DNA of 64,000 nt from Pinibacter aurantiacus (lineage in GTDB: Bacteria > Bacteroidota > Bacteroidia > Chitinophagales > Chitinophagaceae), in contig NZ_JAHSPG010000013.1 in NCBI RefSeq assembly GCF_019130065.1, positions 372,001-436,000 on the forward strand, read 5' to 3'. Every line of letters starts with the position of its first letter. Position 1 is the first letter of the stretch. Shown here piece after piece: positions 38,742 through 47,525 of the stretch. The translations under genes and the position numbers were made by a program. The notes under the pieces are model-generated. The model saw only the letters and a program-made list of their open reading frames with translations, had not been told where the DNA came from and did not search any database.

Positions 38742-38761
38742 AGTATTCAGCAAATTCTTCA

Positions 38762-39553
38762 TTATAACATGGACGGCGCAACGCCATATTGCTTTTTGAA
38801 TGCAAAGGAAAAATGTGACAGATCTTCAAAACCAAGATCGAGATAAATATCAGAAGCCGCCTGCCTTTTTTCTTTGAGCAGATAATACGCTTCCTGCAAA
38901 CGTCTTTGTAATAACCAGCGGCTCGGCGTGATGTGAAATATTTTTTCAAAATCGCGTTTGAATGTTGAAAGACTTCTGCCGGTTAAATAAGCAAATCTTT
39001 TAAGATCAACATTGAAATGAAAATTTCGATTCATGAACCCCTCAAGATCTATTTTGCCGGGCTCCGAAAAATCAAAAAGAACATTCTTCAATGCAGGTTG
39101 TATTTGGAGCAACAACAACAAAGCTTCTTTTTGTTTTACGGAAAGTAATTCATTGGTTCCCTTGTTTTTAAACACATCTTCATAAGGCTTCAGCGATTCC
39201 ATATAGTGCGCCAACACTGAGCTTGACTGTAGTTGCTGAAATGCCGGCGTTGCAATGGCCTTATCAGATTTATACCCAAACTCTATGCTAAAATCTCTCA
39301 GCATTTCCTGTTCAAAGAAAATAGAAACCGACCTGAACTCTCCGCCTTCTTCAGGATACTTCGCGTATTTTGCCAGTTGATTTCTCCTGCAAAAATAAAG
39401 CTCACCTTTATTGAAGATTTTGCTGGCAGTGCCATCATTCACCTCGAAGGCTCCTGAAACGATATATCCAATCGCATGTTCCGGTACAAACTGCTCGCCC
39501 GTTCTGCTTCGTGTAAAGTAACAGGAATATTGTATGGATGGTCGTGTGGTCAT
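38762..39553 (-). CDS. AraC-family transcriptional regulator
   Basis: 263 aa. N-terminal cupin-like effector domain (VPEHAIGYIVSGAFEVNDG, residues 23-41) and C-terminal double HTH: FNVDLKRFAYLTGRSLSTFKRDF and QAASDIYLDLGFEDLSHFSFAFKKQYG. Lies downstream of the aldehyde dehydrogenase gene on the same strand, 180 bp away, and may regulate it; the effector is unknown. Confidence 0.87.
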   Translation of the reverse strand: MTTRPSIQYSCYFTRSRTGEQFVPEHAIGYIVSGAFEVNDGTASKIFNKGELYFCRRNQLAKYAKYPEEGGEFRSVSIFFEQEMLRDFSIEFGYKSDKAIATPAFQQLQSSSVLAHYMESLKPYEDVFKNKGTNELLSVKQKEALLLLLQIQPALKNVLFDFSEPGKIDLEGFMNRNFHFNVDLKRFAYLTGRSLSTFKRDFEKIFHITPSRWLLQRRLQEAYYLLKEKRQAASDIYLDLGFEDLSHFSFAFKKQYGVAPSML

Positions 39554-39589
39554 TTGGTTTTCTTATTTCAAATATAGTTGGGGAGCTGC

Positions 39590-39735
39590 AATTAATAATT
39601 AATAATTAATAATTAAAACGAGCAACACTCAAAGGCGAATAATGGCTGGGCAAAAGCGCTACTAATGCGCCGATACGAAAACCGAAATCTATTCAGCAAA
39701 CCGCCGTATTAATTTTTAATTATTAATTATTAATT
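39590..39735. repeat. Inverted repeat of AATTAATAATT words at the aldh 3' end
   Basis: Arms 39590-39618 and 39706-39735 are complements of AATTAATAATTAATAATT. On the minus strand the aldehyde dehydrogenase stop (GAGTAATTAATAATT) is the first codon of the arm. Confidence 0.85.
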
Positions 39736-41155
39736 ACTCAATAACTGCTTTCGCTTCCACATACGCCTCCAACCCATACACACCAAACTCCCTGCCAATA
39801 CCAGATTGTTTGAAGCCGCCGAAAGGTGCCATGGGATCGTGGTTCAGACCATTGATCAATACACGGCCAGCGTTGATTTGTGCCGCCACACGATTTGCAC
39901 GTGTTGAATCCGATGAGCTAACATAAGCCTGCAAACCGTAGTCAGTATCATTTGCAATGCGAATGGCATCTTCTTCGTTCTTATAGGTGATAATCGATAA
40001 CACTGGTCCAAAAATTTCTTCTCTTGCGATGCGCATGTTGTTGTTGACGTTAACAAATACAGTTGGCTTTACAAAGTTTCCCGCCTCCAGTCCATCGGGC
40101 TGTCCTGCCCCACCGGTAAGGATTTCGGCACCTTCCTGCACACCGAGATCAATGTATTGTTGAACACGTGCAAACTGTTTTCTGCTCACCATTGGTCCCA
40201 CTGCAGTGTCTTCATTTTTCGGATCACCGACTTTCACTTTTTCAACAGTTTCCTTTACAAGTATTCTAATTTCATCCAACCGATTTTCCGGAACCAGCAA
40301 ACGTGTGCCTGCAATACATGCTTGCCCGCTATTCATGAAAGCCGCTGCAACCGCTGTTGGTATTGCTTTTTGCAGATCAGCATCATCTAAAATAATGTTA
40401 GGGGATTTGCCACCAAGTTCAAGCGTAACTCTTTTCATGGTATCCACTGCACCGCGTGCGATTGTTTTGCCAACTACGGTAGAACCGGTAAATGATATTT
40501 TAGCAATATCAGGGTGACGTGTAATTTCTGCGCCTACAACATTGCCCAAACCATTCACTACATTGAAAACACCCGCAGGCAAACCCACTTCGTGCAAGCA
40601 TTCCAGCAACACCTGTGTTTGCAATGCACTCATTTCGCTTGGCTTGATAACTGCCGTACAACCAGCTGCGATTGCAGTCGCGAGTTTGTTGCAGATAAAA
40701 CTGTTGCTTGCGTTCCAGGGAGTAATAATGCCCACAACGCCAAGAGACTCTAATCTTACTTTTGACTTTCCAATGCTTCGTACGAAATCAAAGTTTGTAA
40801 GCGTCTCGATGGTGCTTTGTATACCATTCAATGCATGCTGTGTGCTTGCTCTGGAAAATTGCAATGTGCCGCCATATTCCTGCACCATGATCGCTGTTAG
40901 CTCGTCTTTTCTTTTGGCAACAGCCTCATACATTTTTTGCAGGTAGGCAATGCGTTCTTCTTTTGTTGTTTTGGACAAATGTACAAAGGCGGCTTTGGCA
41001 CTCGCAATTGCCTTTCGCGTATCTTCTTCATCGCCCAGTACTACTTTACCAAGAGGCTCATTTGTGGTGGGATTTACAAGGTCAAAAAGTTCAGTTCCGT
41101 GGGGAGTAACAAAGGCTCCGTTGATGTAGATTTTGTCTATCGTTTTCATTTTCAA
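39734..41155 (-). CDS. NAD(P)-dependent aldehyde dehydrogenase
   Basis: 473 aa, standard ALDH length. Oxyanion Asn in ITPWNAS (144-150), catalytic Glu246 in TLELGGKSPN, catalytic Cys280 in NSGQACIAGTR, and the C-terminal PFGGFKQSGIGREFG. Cytoplasmic. The broad-specificity family does not permit a substrate call. Alternative start at 41149 (second Met) is equally possible. Confidence 0.93.
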   Translation of the reverse strand: MKMKTIDKIYINGAFVTPHGTELFDLVNPTTNEPLGKVVLGDEEDTRKAIASAKAAFVHLSKTTKEERIAYLQKMYEAVAKRKDELTAIMVQEYGGTLQFSRASTQHALNGIQSTIETLTNFDFVRSIGKSKVRLESLGVVGIITPWNASNSFICNKLATAIAAGCTAVIKPSEMSALQTQVLLECLHEVGLPAGVFNVVNGLGNVVGAEITRHPDIAKISFTGSTVVGKTIARGAVDTMKRVTLELGGKSPNIILDDADLQKAIPTAVAAAFMNSGQACIAGTRLLVPENRLDEIRILVKETVEKVKVGDPKNEDTAVGPMVSRKQFARVQQYIDLGVQEGAEILTGGAGQPDGLEAGNFVKPTVFVNVNNNMRIAREEIFGPVLSIITYKNEEDAIRIANDTDYGLQAYVSSSDSTRANRVAAQINAGRVLINGLNHDPMAPFGGFKQSGIGREFGVYGLEAYVEAKAVIE

Positions 41156-41265
41156 CTAATTTTGTGAACAATGATTTAAAATTGTCACACAAAGTTCAGT
41201 CAACAGAGGGCCTTCATAGTTTGCTAAAAAGTTCAATTTACTTTGTTAAAACGTTCAACCGCCAA

Positions 41266-41880
41266 TTAAGAATTAGGAATTAAGAATTGTATGAGTGATG
41301 CATGCAATACGAAGCATGAATAGTGGGCGCAAGCCACCAAAACCCACCTGAACAATTTAAAATGTCCAGCCGGCATCATCGATCTCATTCTCGCGAATAC
41401 CAAACTCAATTATTTTATCATTCTTTAACCGGAAGTAATGATCCCTTACCTGATCGGCCAGCAACGCACCATTTACGTCATGCACCACCTGGTGAACATG
41501 TACTTTGACCACGCCGTTTTCTACTTCTATTGTTAAAGGTTTAACTTTCGATGAAATCACCTCAAACTGTTTTGTCCAATATTCTCGAACAGCTTCGGGT
41601 CCGTACACAAAGTTGCCATCCATGGCATTGGCCCATTTAACGTCTTCGTCCATGTGGGCAACTATCTCTTCAATTTTTCTATCATTGAAAAGTTGATATA
41701 GATTTTGTATAAAAACGGATACATCTTTCATAACTATAAAATACAAACCGTAATCAATATTGTTTTGAAAATATTTTTATCTGTTCATTATCAATATTTT
41801 CTTGACCTTTAAACGCGGAAATTGATTGGCGAATTTCTATTTCTAATTTCTAATTCCTAATTCCTAATTTCTAACTCTAA
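41266..41880. repeat. AATTAGG arms flanking a single gene
   Basis: Arm 41266-41289 (AATTAAGAATTAGGAATTAAG) and complementary arm 41832-41880 (CTAATTCCTAATTCCTAATT and variants) enclose the SnoaL-like gene 41357-41731 rather than a bare spacer. Confidence 0.6.
41357..41731 (-). CDS. SnoaL/NTF2-like protein
   Basis: 124 aa from the ATG at 41731 (MKDVSVFIQNLYQLF). The cone-shaped NTF2 fold is suggested by the N-terminal helices, then IVAHMDEDVKWANAMDGNFVYGPEAVREYWTKQFE and strands VKVHVHQVVHDVNG and VRDHYFRLKNDKIIEFGI. Such proteins are isomerases, dehydratases or ligand binders; the function here is unknown. It is divergent from the YCII gene. Confidence 0.82.
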   Translation of the reverse strand: MKDVSVFIQNLYQLFNDRKIEEIVAHMDEDVKWANAMDGNFVYGPEAVREYWTKQFEVISSKVKPLTIEVENGVVKVHVHQVVHDVNGALLADQVRDHYFRLKNDKIIEFGIRENEIDDAGWTF

Positions 41881-41941
41881 CATGTCCATTTTCAAAAACT
41901 CATTCGTTTCAATAGTATAATCACACTTAAAAAATATTTTT

Positions 41942-42289
41942 ATGAAAGAGTTCCTTTTAATTTTCAGAAGAGATTTCATCACAAAAGAAGAACAACCTTC
42001 TCCGGAGCAAATACAAAACATGATGAAGCCCTGGCAGGACTGGATGGGTAGCCTTGCTGCACAAAACAAATTAGCAAGTTCAGGCAATAGGCTTGCTTCA
42101 GACGGACGAGTTGTAAAATCCGATAAAATAGTAACCGATGGGCCTTACGTTGAAATTAAAGAAGCAGTTGGCGGCTATATTGTTGTCAAAGCAAATGATC
42201 TTGATGAAGCGGCAGAACTGGCGAAAGGATGCCCTGTATTGAATATCGGAGGCAATGTGGAAGTGCGCGGTCTTGTAGGCATGGACTAA
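41942..42289 (+). CDS. YCII/DGPF-domain protein paired with ECF42 sigma factor
   Basis: 115 aa. YCII-related fold with the DGPF-type motif TDGPYVEIKEAVGGY (residues 65-79; here DGPY). Proteins of this group are typically encoded next to, and controlled by, ECF42 sigma factors, as seen here with the sigma gene 113 bp downstream. Biochemical role unknown; probably stress-related. The gap to the sigma gene holds an AAAAGT-word inverted repeat. Confidence 0.85.
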   Translation: MKEFLLIFRRDFITKEEQPSPEQIQNMMKPWQDWMGSLAAQNKLASSGNRLASDGRVVKSDKIVTDGPYVEIKEAVGGYIVVKANDLDEAAELAKGCPVLNIGGNVEVRGLVGMD

Positions 42290-42295
42290 CAATAA

Positions 42296-42398
42296 TTCAA
42301 AAGTAAAAATTCAAAATTCAAAACAGTGACTGTAAGATCACATATCAAAGTCCCGGACCTAACGGTTTTTGACTTTTGATTTTTTACTTTTGATTTTT
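42296..42398. repeat. Inverted repeat of AAAAGTAAAAATTC / TTTTGACTTTTG words
   Basis: Left arm about 42296-42322, right arm about 42366-42398. It separates the YCII gene from the sigma gene and begins within 4 bases of the YCII stop. Confidence 0.65.
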
Positions 42399-42401
42399 TA
42401 T

Positions 42402-43649
42402 ATGGAAAACAACGAACTCATACCACACTTATTTCGAACCGAGTACAGCAAGATGGTTGCTGTACTGTGTAAAGCGTTTGGTATTGAACACATCAGCATT
42501 GCAGAGGATGTTGTGAGTGATACATTTCTGCTGGCAGTAGAAACGTGGGGACAAAAAGGCTTACCAAAAAATCCGGTTGCATGGCTCTACATTGTTGCGA
42601 AAAATAAAAGCAGGGATATTCTGCGTCGCCAAAATATTTTCGACAAAAAAGTAAAACTAGCACTTCCAAAAGAAGAGGTTGACAACAGCGAACTACACAT
42701 TGATCTTTCTGAGAAAAACATTACGGATAGCCAGTTGCAAATGATATTTGCCATATGCCACCCGTCTATTTCAGCCGAGGCGCAGATCGGTCTTGCGTTG
42801 AATATTTTGTGCGGATTTGGTGCCGAAGAAATTGCAGATGCATTCTTGTCTAACAAAGAAACAATTTACAAGCGCCTGGCAAGGGCAAAGGAAAAACTGA
42901 AAGAGAACAACGTTCCACTCGAATTGCCATCTCAAACAGAAATTGATAACAGACTTGATGTTGTTTTAAGAACGATGTACCTGCTCTTTAACGAAGGGTA
43001 TTATTCAGCTTCGCAAAATGTCACACTGCGTAAGGAACTTTGCCTCGAAGCAATGCGGCTCACCTACTCATTAATCGAAAACGAAAGTACCAATACGCCC
43101 GCTGTAAATGCATTAATGTCTATCATGTGTTTTCATGCCTCACGTTTCGAAGCACGCATAGATAGCAACGGCGAAATTATTCTGTATGAAGATCAGGATG
43201 CATCACTTTGGAGTGAAGAATTAATCAACAAAGGAAAATATTACCTCGAGCAATCTTCACATTGCGACAAAAACAAAGTGAGTAAGTATCACATCGAAGC
43301 CGCGATTGCTTTCTACCATACCAACCAGGCCGATACGCACGATAAGTGGGAAAGCATTTTACAATTGTACAATCGCTTATTGCAAATCGAATATTCCCCT
43401 ATTGCTGCGCTCAACAGAACATACGCGCTTTCAAAAGCCAATGGCAAAGCAGAAGCGATCGTTGAAGCAGAAAAACTGGGCCTTGACGACAATCACTGGT
43501 ACCATCTACTACTCGCAAATCTTTATACTGGCATTGACAACGGTAAAACGGTAACGCATCTTAAGAAGGCCTTGAATCTTTCGAAAACAGTGGCAGAAAA
43601 GAATTTCATCGAAAAGAAATTGCAGGAAGTTACTTTAACAAACGCATAG
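42402..43649 (+). CDS. ECF42-type RNA polymerase sigma factor with C-terminal TPR-like extension
   Basis: 415 aa from the ATG at 42402. Sigma-2 region ISIAEDVVSDTFLLAVETW and KNPVAWLYIVAKNKSRDILRR, then sigma-4 with FGAEEIADAFLSNKETIYKRLARAKEKL. The long C-terminal half (about 180-415: LNEGYYS, AIAFYHTN, PIAALNRTYALSKANG, YHLLLANLY) is the helical repeat domain typical of this group, used in place of an anti-sigma factor. Presumably drives the adjacent YCII gene. Its end leads within 8 bp into a GACAAGG palindrome. Confidence 0.9.
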   Translation: MENNELIPHLFRTEYSKMVAVLCKAFGIEHISIAEDVVSDTFLLAVETWGQKGLPKNPVAWLYIVAKNKSRDILRRQNIFDKKVKLALPKEEVDNSELHIDLSEKNITDSQLQMIFAICHPSISAEAQIGLALNILCGFGAEEIADAFLSNKETIYKRLARAKEKLKENNVPLELPSQTEIDNRLDVVLRTMYLLFNEGYYSASQNVTLRKELCLEAMRLTYSLIENESTNTPAVNALMSIMCFHASRFEARIDSNGEIILYEDQDASLWSEELINKGKYYLEQSSHCDKNKVSKYHIEAAIAFYHTNQADTHDKWESILQLYNRLLQIEYSPIAALNRTYALSKANGKAEAIVEAEKLGLDDNHWYHLLLANLYTGIDNGKTVTHLKKALNLSKTVAEKNFIEKKLQEVTLTNA

Positions 43650-43657
43650 TGCAGTAC

Positions 43658-43682
43658 AGACAAGGCAATGCCTTGTCTCTAC
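43658..43682. repeat. GACAAGGCA palindrome (third copy)
   Basis: AGACAAGGCA, A, TGCCTTGTCT, then CTAC, between the convergent sigma factor and saccharopine dehydrogenase-like genes. Identical core to 24754-24774 and 24800-24820. Confidence 0.9.
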
Positions 43683-43689
43683 CGCAGCA

Positions 43690-44889
43690 TCATCGTGCTG
43701 CATACTCGCCTAAATACTCAAAATGCTTCGTCAATTTTCCCTTCTCTACAATCGTGGCTCTTGTTATTATATCAGAACCGTCTTTCAACAGATCGTCCAA
43801 AATATATTTGATCAGCTGCTCGCCAAAATATCTTGAAGCATCCTTTGGCAATTCGTTCGGCAAGTTGCCAACAGCCATAATGTCGACAGTATTGGGGTGG
43901 TACGCTATCGTCTTTTGAAGCGTTGTTTTATCTACGCCATACACAGGATCTTCAATGGTTTGATCGCCGAGATTAATGGGAACGGAACCATTTTGATCAT
44001 CAGTAATATCAGCAATCACCTTGATGGAGAAATCATTTGCCTGCACATCACTTTTACTAAACAACCGGGGGATATGTTCTTCCCAGTAAATACCGTTCAG
44101 CAATACATCCGCTGTTTTGGTATAAGGCAAAAAATTGCAGACATACTCTTGCGGATAAGCATGAAAGTGATCACGATTATACAAACCAGTCTTGTGATGT
44201 TTGTAAAGGTCCTGCCCTTTCAAATGCACATACACCGGGTAGGAAAATTTTTTCTCTAAAAATTCATAAGGCTCTACCTCAATAATGCCCAGCAGGTTCA
44301 TCACCTCAAGCACCCCGCTGGACACGCGTCCGGAGCCGGTTACAGCCACTTTTATGTTCGGCAGTTTTAAACCAAAATAAGTATGAATGAGTTCGCGAAG
44401 ATTCGATTGTTTGTAAACGCGCTGTAGCTTAAACAAACCCGTTTTATTTCCGTAAGCCATAATGCCATTGTGCGCACCAACAACGCCTGCAAAAAAACCA
44501 AAACCGATGATGCGCTGCCCATCCTCGTGCTCGAGACATTCGTAGTCAACCAGCGTTATTTTTTTTTCAAGAATAGCATGCAACAATTTTTGATTATGCG
44601 GCTGTTTCTTTCGCGTGTGAGAGAAGAAAAGATAGGTCTTGTTTTCAATCAGGTCATTTACCGGCACTTCCTTGATACCAAGCAGGATGTCGCAATTGCT
44701 CACGCTTTCAGCGATCTCAATGCCGGCTCTCTTGTATTCGTTGTCGCTAAAACAACGTGTCTTGCTGCTTTGCACAACGATCTTTACATTTTTGTAATTA
44801 TCCTGCACCCATTTGCATTGCTCGGGCGTCAACGCCACCCTATTGTCTTCGGGAATTTTCCCTTCTTTGATTAATCCAATGGCAATCAT
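43690..44889 (-). CDS. Saccharopine dehydrogenase-like / alanine dehydrogenase N-domain protein
   Basis: 399 aa. N-terminal AlaDh/PNT-type domain (IGLIKEGKIPEDNRVALTPEQC, residues 4-25) and Rossmann domain with VAVTGSGRVSSGVLEVMNLLGI, characteristic of NAD-dependent saccharopine dehydrogenase (L-lysine-forming) and the lysine-ketoglutarate reductase half of LKR/SDH. DITDDQNGSVPINL fits the substrate region. Role in lysine metabolism is inferred by family only; no other lysine gene is nearby. Confidence 0.78.
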   Translation of the reverse strand: MIAIGLIKEGKIPEDNRVALTPEQCKWVQDNYKNVKIVVQSSKTRCFSDNEYKRAGIEIAESVSNCDILLGIKEVPVNDLIENKTYLFFSHTRKKQPHNQKLLHAILEKKITLVDYECLEHEDGQRIIGFGFFAGVVGAHNGIMAYGNKTGLFKLQRVYKQSNLRELIHTYFGLKLPNIKVAVTGSGRVSSGVLEVMNLLGIIEVEPYEFLEKKFSYPVYVHLKGQDLYKHHKTGLYNRDHFHAYPQEYVCNFLPYTKTADVLLNGIYWEEHIPRLFSKSDVQANDFSIKVIADITDDQNGSVPINLGDQTIEDPVYGVDKTTLQKTIAYHPNTVDIMAVGNLPNELPKDASRYFGEQLIKYILDDLLKDGSDIITRATIVEKGKLTKHFEYLGEYAAR

Positions 44890-44896
44890 GCAGTTC

Positions 44897-45029
44897 CAAT
44901 TAATAATTAAGAATTAATAATTAATAGGGGTACAGTCGTTAAAAAACGCGGCTTAGTTCTAAGGAATTCAAATGAATCTTAACATCACAAAGAGATCAAC
45001 TATTAATTACTAATTATTAATTATTAATT
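44897..45029. repeat. Inverted repeat of AATTAATAATT words
   Basis: Arms 44897-44926 and 45000-45029 match with two differences over 30 bp. Lies between folB (downstream) and the start of the saccharopine dehydrogenase-like gene, with a 73-bp loop. Confidence 0.8.
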
Positions 45030-45074
45030 GCTCTCTATCTGCAATATAAGAATAGTTTCTTCCCTTCTAAATGA

Positions 45075-45431
45075 TTAATCAAACTTCTTGGTAAGAGTAA
45101 TGCCAACCTTTCCGTGAATGCCTTCAATCGGTGCATTCAATTTTAAAATGGTAATAGAAACCTTTTTGATCTTGGCGTATTCGTGTCTTATTTTACGGAT
45201 GATGCTTTCCGCTACTTCTTCCAGCAATGGCATGGGGATCGCCATTCTCTTTTTTACAATGTTATACAGTTCCTCGTAATTGATCACGTTTTGAAGGTCG
45301 TTCAATTTGATATTCTCTTCGTCGTAAGAAACACTTAAACTCACCTGGAAACTATTGCCTACGGCAGATTCGCCGCTATAAACGCCATGATGCGCATGAA
45401 AAACCAAATCTTCAAGATGTACTGTCAACAT
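45075..45431 (-). CDS. folB: Dihydroneopterin aldolase (FolB)
   Basis: 118 aa, usual length. T-fold enzyme of folate synthesis converting dihydroneopterin to 6-hydroxymethyl-dihydropterin and glycolaldehyde. LEDLVFHAHHGVYSGESAVGN (residues 6-26) contains the family signature, INYEELYNIVK carries the pterin-anchoring Tyr-Glu, and KLNAPIEGIHGKVGI includes the conserved Lys-x-x-Pro-ile segment. Cytoplasmic. Confidence 0.9.
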   Translation of the reverse strand: MLTVHLEDLVFHAHHGVYSGESAVGNSFQVSLSVSYDEENIKLNDLQNVINYEELYNIVKKRMAIPMPLLEEVAESIIRKIRHEYAKIKKVSITILKLNAPIEGIHGKVGITLTKKFD

Positions 45432-45821
45432 AACTACTAATCAATTCGTAATAGAATGGGCGCAAATTAGCCATTAATGTTGGAACGGGAATATTATTTC
45501 TGAGGGTAATTGTTAGTTGAAGCCTTTGCGGCATGCTCTCCAAAGCTTCCAGCTTCGGAGGATTATGCTGTTGCCTCTGGCAACAAATTACAATGCGAAA
45601 TAAAAATGTAAGCATAGCTAAATGTGATGCTCATAATTATTGACCCAGCCGTTGTACTACTATCTAACATCGTTGCGTCGCACACTTCAACAGTGGTATG
45701 TATATTGAGCATCTTATTCGATGACTTAAAGTCTTTCGGTCATAAGTTGGGTGCAACACCGAGACGTGCAACCCCGCCGCTTCAGATTCAACACAAAGAA
45801 CATTCATAAAAAACAAAGCAA
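45432..45821. other. 390-bp intergenic region with REP-like hairpins
   Basis: 45531-45586 holds a two-hairpin element: CCAAAGCTTCCAGCTTCGGA and GTTGCCTCTGGCAAC. A copy is at 46111-46160 beyond the KTSC gene, and the first hairpin recurs inverted at 46191-46223. The rest (45600-45815) shows no gene I can support. Confidence 0.6.
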
Positions 45822-46040
45822 ATGTTCATAAAACGGTCACCGGTAAAATCTTCTGCGATCTCTTCCATCGGTTACAACGCCGAAAAGAAAGTACTCGAGA
45901 TTGAATACTTCTCCGGCGACGTGTATGATTATTTCGACGTTCCCGAACATATATTCAACGAACTGATGCAAGCGGAATCCAAAGGAACGTTTGCTAATAA
46001 AATGATTAAAGATCATTACGAGTTTGAGAAGAAAGAGTGA
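45822..46040 (+). CDS. KTSC-domain protein
   Basis: 72 aa. Contains the KTSC-domain core SSAISSIGYNAEKKVLEIEY and DVPEHIFNELMQAESKGTFANKMIKDHY, close to the full domain. The family name comes from a Lys-Thr-Ser-Cys motif; here the start is RSPVKSSAIS. Function unknown; possible nucleic-acid-associated role is only suggested for some members. Flanked on both sides by REP-like elements. Confidence 0.85.
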   Translation: MFIKRSPVKSSAISSIGYNAEKKVLEIEYFSGDVYDYFDVPEHIFNELMQAESKGTFANKMIKDHYEFEKKE

Positions 46041-46054
46041 AGGAAGTGGATAAT

Positions 46055-46098
46055 TGAGAGTGGAGAGTGGAGAGTGGAGAGTTGAGAGTGGAGAGTTG
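46055..46098. repeat. GAGAGTGGAGAGTTG word array
   Basis: Tandem of GAGAGTGG and GAGAGTTG heptamer/octamer words 15 bp downstream of the KTSC stop, with no complementary arm nearby. Same word family as at 54824-55006. Confidence 0.7.
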
Positions 46099-46234
46099 TT
46101 GAACCAAGCAGCTCTCCGAAGCTTCCAGCTTCGGAACTGTACTCTGTTGCCTTCGGCAACTTAATTATCATCGCCAGAGGCGATAGAGTAAACCTTCGAA
46201 GCCGGAAGCTTCGGAGAGCATGCACCCAAATAAA

Positions 46235-46256
46235 AAACCCGGCAATCGCCGGGTTT
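46235..46256 (-). terminator. Intrinsic terminator of trxB
   Basis: AAACCCGGC...GCCGGGTTT stem; on the minus strand it is followed by a run of T residues. Downstream of trxB. Confidence 0.85.
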
Positions 46257-46303
46257 CAATATTCTGAATGTAAGGGGTGTCATAAAAAACACACCATGCA
46301 ACA

Positions 46304-46334
46304 CCTCTTAATTCCTAATTCCTAATTCTTAATT
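46304..46334. repeat. AATTCCTAATTCC word arm at the trxB 3' end
   Basis: CTTAATTCCTAATTCCTAATTC tandem, beginning on the minus strand three bases after the trxB stop (GTTTAATCAATTAAGAATTAGG). Confidence 0.65.
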
Positions 46335-46336
46335 GA

Positions 46337-47275
46337 TTAAACATGCTCCTTTGCTGACAAATATCTCTCCGCATCCAGCGCCGCCATACAACCACTTCCT
46401 GCGGCAGTAACAGCCTGGCGGTAGATTTTATCCTGAACATCACCTGCAGCAAAAACGCCTTCAACATTTGTTTTGGAAGTGCCGGGGATCGTTTGGATAT
46501 AGCCTGCTTCATCCATTGTTAACCAACCTTTGAAGATATCCGAATTTGGCTGGTGACCGATCGCAACAAAGAAACCTTGTACAGGAACTTCCTGTATCTC
46601 ATTGGTTACTATGTTTTTAATGCGCATTGCCTCCACTTTATTTTCACCAACAATCTCTTCTGTTACAGAGTTCCAGTAGATCTTAATATTTGGAGTTGCT
46701 TTTACTCTGTCTTGCATTACTTTGGAAGCTTTCATGCCATTTTCGTCCTTACGAACGATCATGTGAACTGTTGAACAAAGTTTTGACAAATAAATCGCCT
46801 CTTCACAAGCGGTATCGCCTGCGCCAACAATCGCAACTTCTTTCGTTCTGAAGAAAAATCCGTCACAAACTGCACAAGCACTCACACCGAAACCGTTCAG
46901 GCGCTCTTCACTTGGCAAACCAAGCCATTTCGCAGAGGCTCCGGTTGCGATGATGATTGAATCAGCTTCGATCTCTTTTTCTTCGTCGATCCAAACTTTA
47001 TAAGGTTGTTTTGAAAAATCAACTTTAGTCGCCAAACCGTAGCGGATATCGGCGCCCATTCTTGCTGCCTGTTTTTCAAAATCAACCATCATTTCCGGAC
47101 CCTGAATACCTTCAGGATAACCGGGATAGTTTTCTACTTCTGTAGTAATGGTCAACTGACCACCCGGCTGAATTCCCTGGTACAAAACAGGTTTCAAATT
47201 TGCTCTTGATGCATAAATAGCTGCAGTATAGCCTGCCGGGCCTGAGCCTATAATTAAACAATGTACTTTTTCCAT
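46337..47275 (-). CDS. trxB: Thioredoxin-disulfide reductase
   Basis: 312 aa. FAD-binding IIGSGPAGYTAAIYASRA (residues 8-25), redox CAVC (134-137), NADP-binding GAGDTACEEA (151-160), and C-terminal GVFAAGDVQD. Low-molecular-weight type that reduces thioredoxin with NADPH. All key residues present. Ends just before an AATTAAG repeat and a terminator. Confidence 0.96.
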   Translation of the reverse strand: MEKVHCLIIGSGPAGYTAAIYASRANLKPVLYQGIQPGGQLTITTEVENYPGYPEGIQGPEMMVDFEKQAARMGADIRYGLATKVDFSKQPYKVWIDEEKEIEADSIIIATGASAKWLGLPSEERLNGFGVSACAVCDGFFFRTKEVAIVGAGDTACEEAIYLSKLCSTVHMIVRKDENGMKASKVMQDRVKATPNIKIYWNSVTEEIVGENKVEAMRIKNIVTNEIQEVPVQGFFVAIGHQPNSDIFKGWLTMDEAGYIQTIPGTSKTNVEGVFAAGDVQDKIYRQAVTAAGSGCMAALDAERYLSAKEHV

Positions 47276-47301
47276 TAATCTTCGGGTTTTAAAAAAATAA
47301 A

Positions 47302-47387
47302 TTTCAAAAGTAAAAATTCAAAAATCGCTGAGATTACTCAAGTCAACCCTTTTTTGACTTTATATTTTTTTTACTTTTTACTTCAAT
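47302..47387. repeat. AAAAGTAAAAATTC inverted repeat upstream of trxB
   Basis: Left arm 47302-47327, right arm about 47350-47387 (TTTTGACTTT...TTTACTTTTTAC). Same words as 6598, 42296 and 59612. Here it lies next to a start, not a stop. Confidence 0.65.
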
Positions 47388-47485
47388 TAGGCAGGCAAAG
47401 GTAAGAGTGAAAGATGAACTTGCGCAATTAGTTTGCAATCACGTGAATAGACTGTGCAAAACGCAGTTTTCGTTATACAAAAAAC

Positions 47486-47508
47486 CCGGCAAAGCTTGCC
47501 GGGTTCAT
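47486..47508 (-). terminator. Intrinsic terminator of the primary sigma factor gene
   Basis: GAACCCGGCAAG...CTTTGCCGGGTT stem on the minus strand, followed by a run of T residues, 18 bp after the sigma gene stop. Confidence 0.85.
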
Positions 47509-47525
47509 TATTTTTAAAAGATTTC

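Larger units (their letters stand above)
45531..46223. repeat. Three REP-like elements around the KTSC gene
   Basis: Copy A 45531-45586, copy B 46111-46160 (same order: AAGCTTCCAGCTTC hairpin then GTTGCC...GGCAAC hairpin), and inverted half-copy C 46191-46223 (GGAAGCTTCGGAGAGCATGC). Between B and C is another small hairpin, ATCGCCAGAGGCGAT. A and C share GCATGCTCTCC outer ends facing in opposite directions. Confidence 0.75.
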
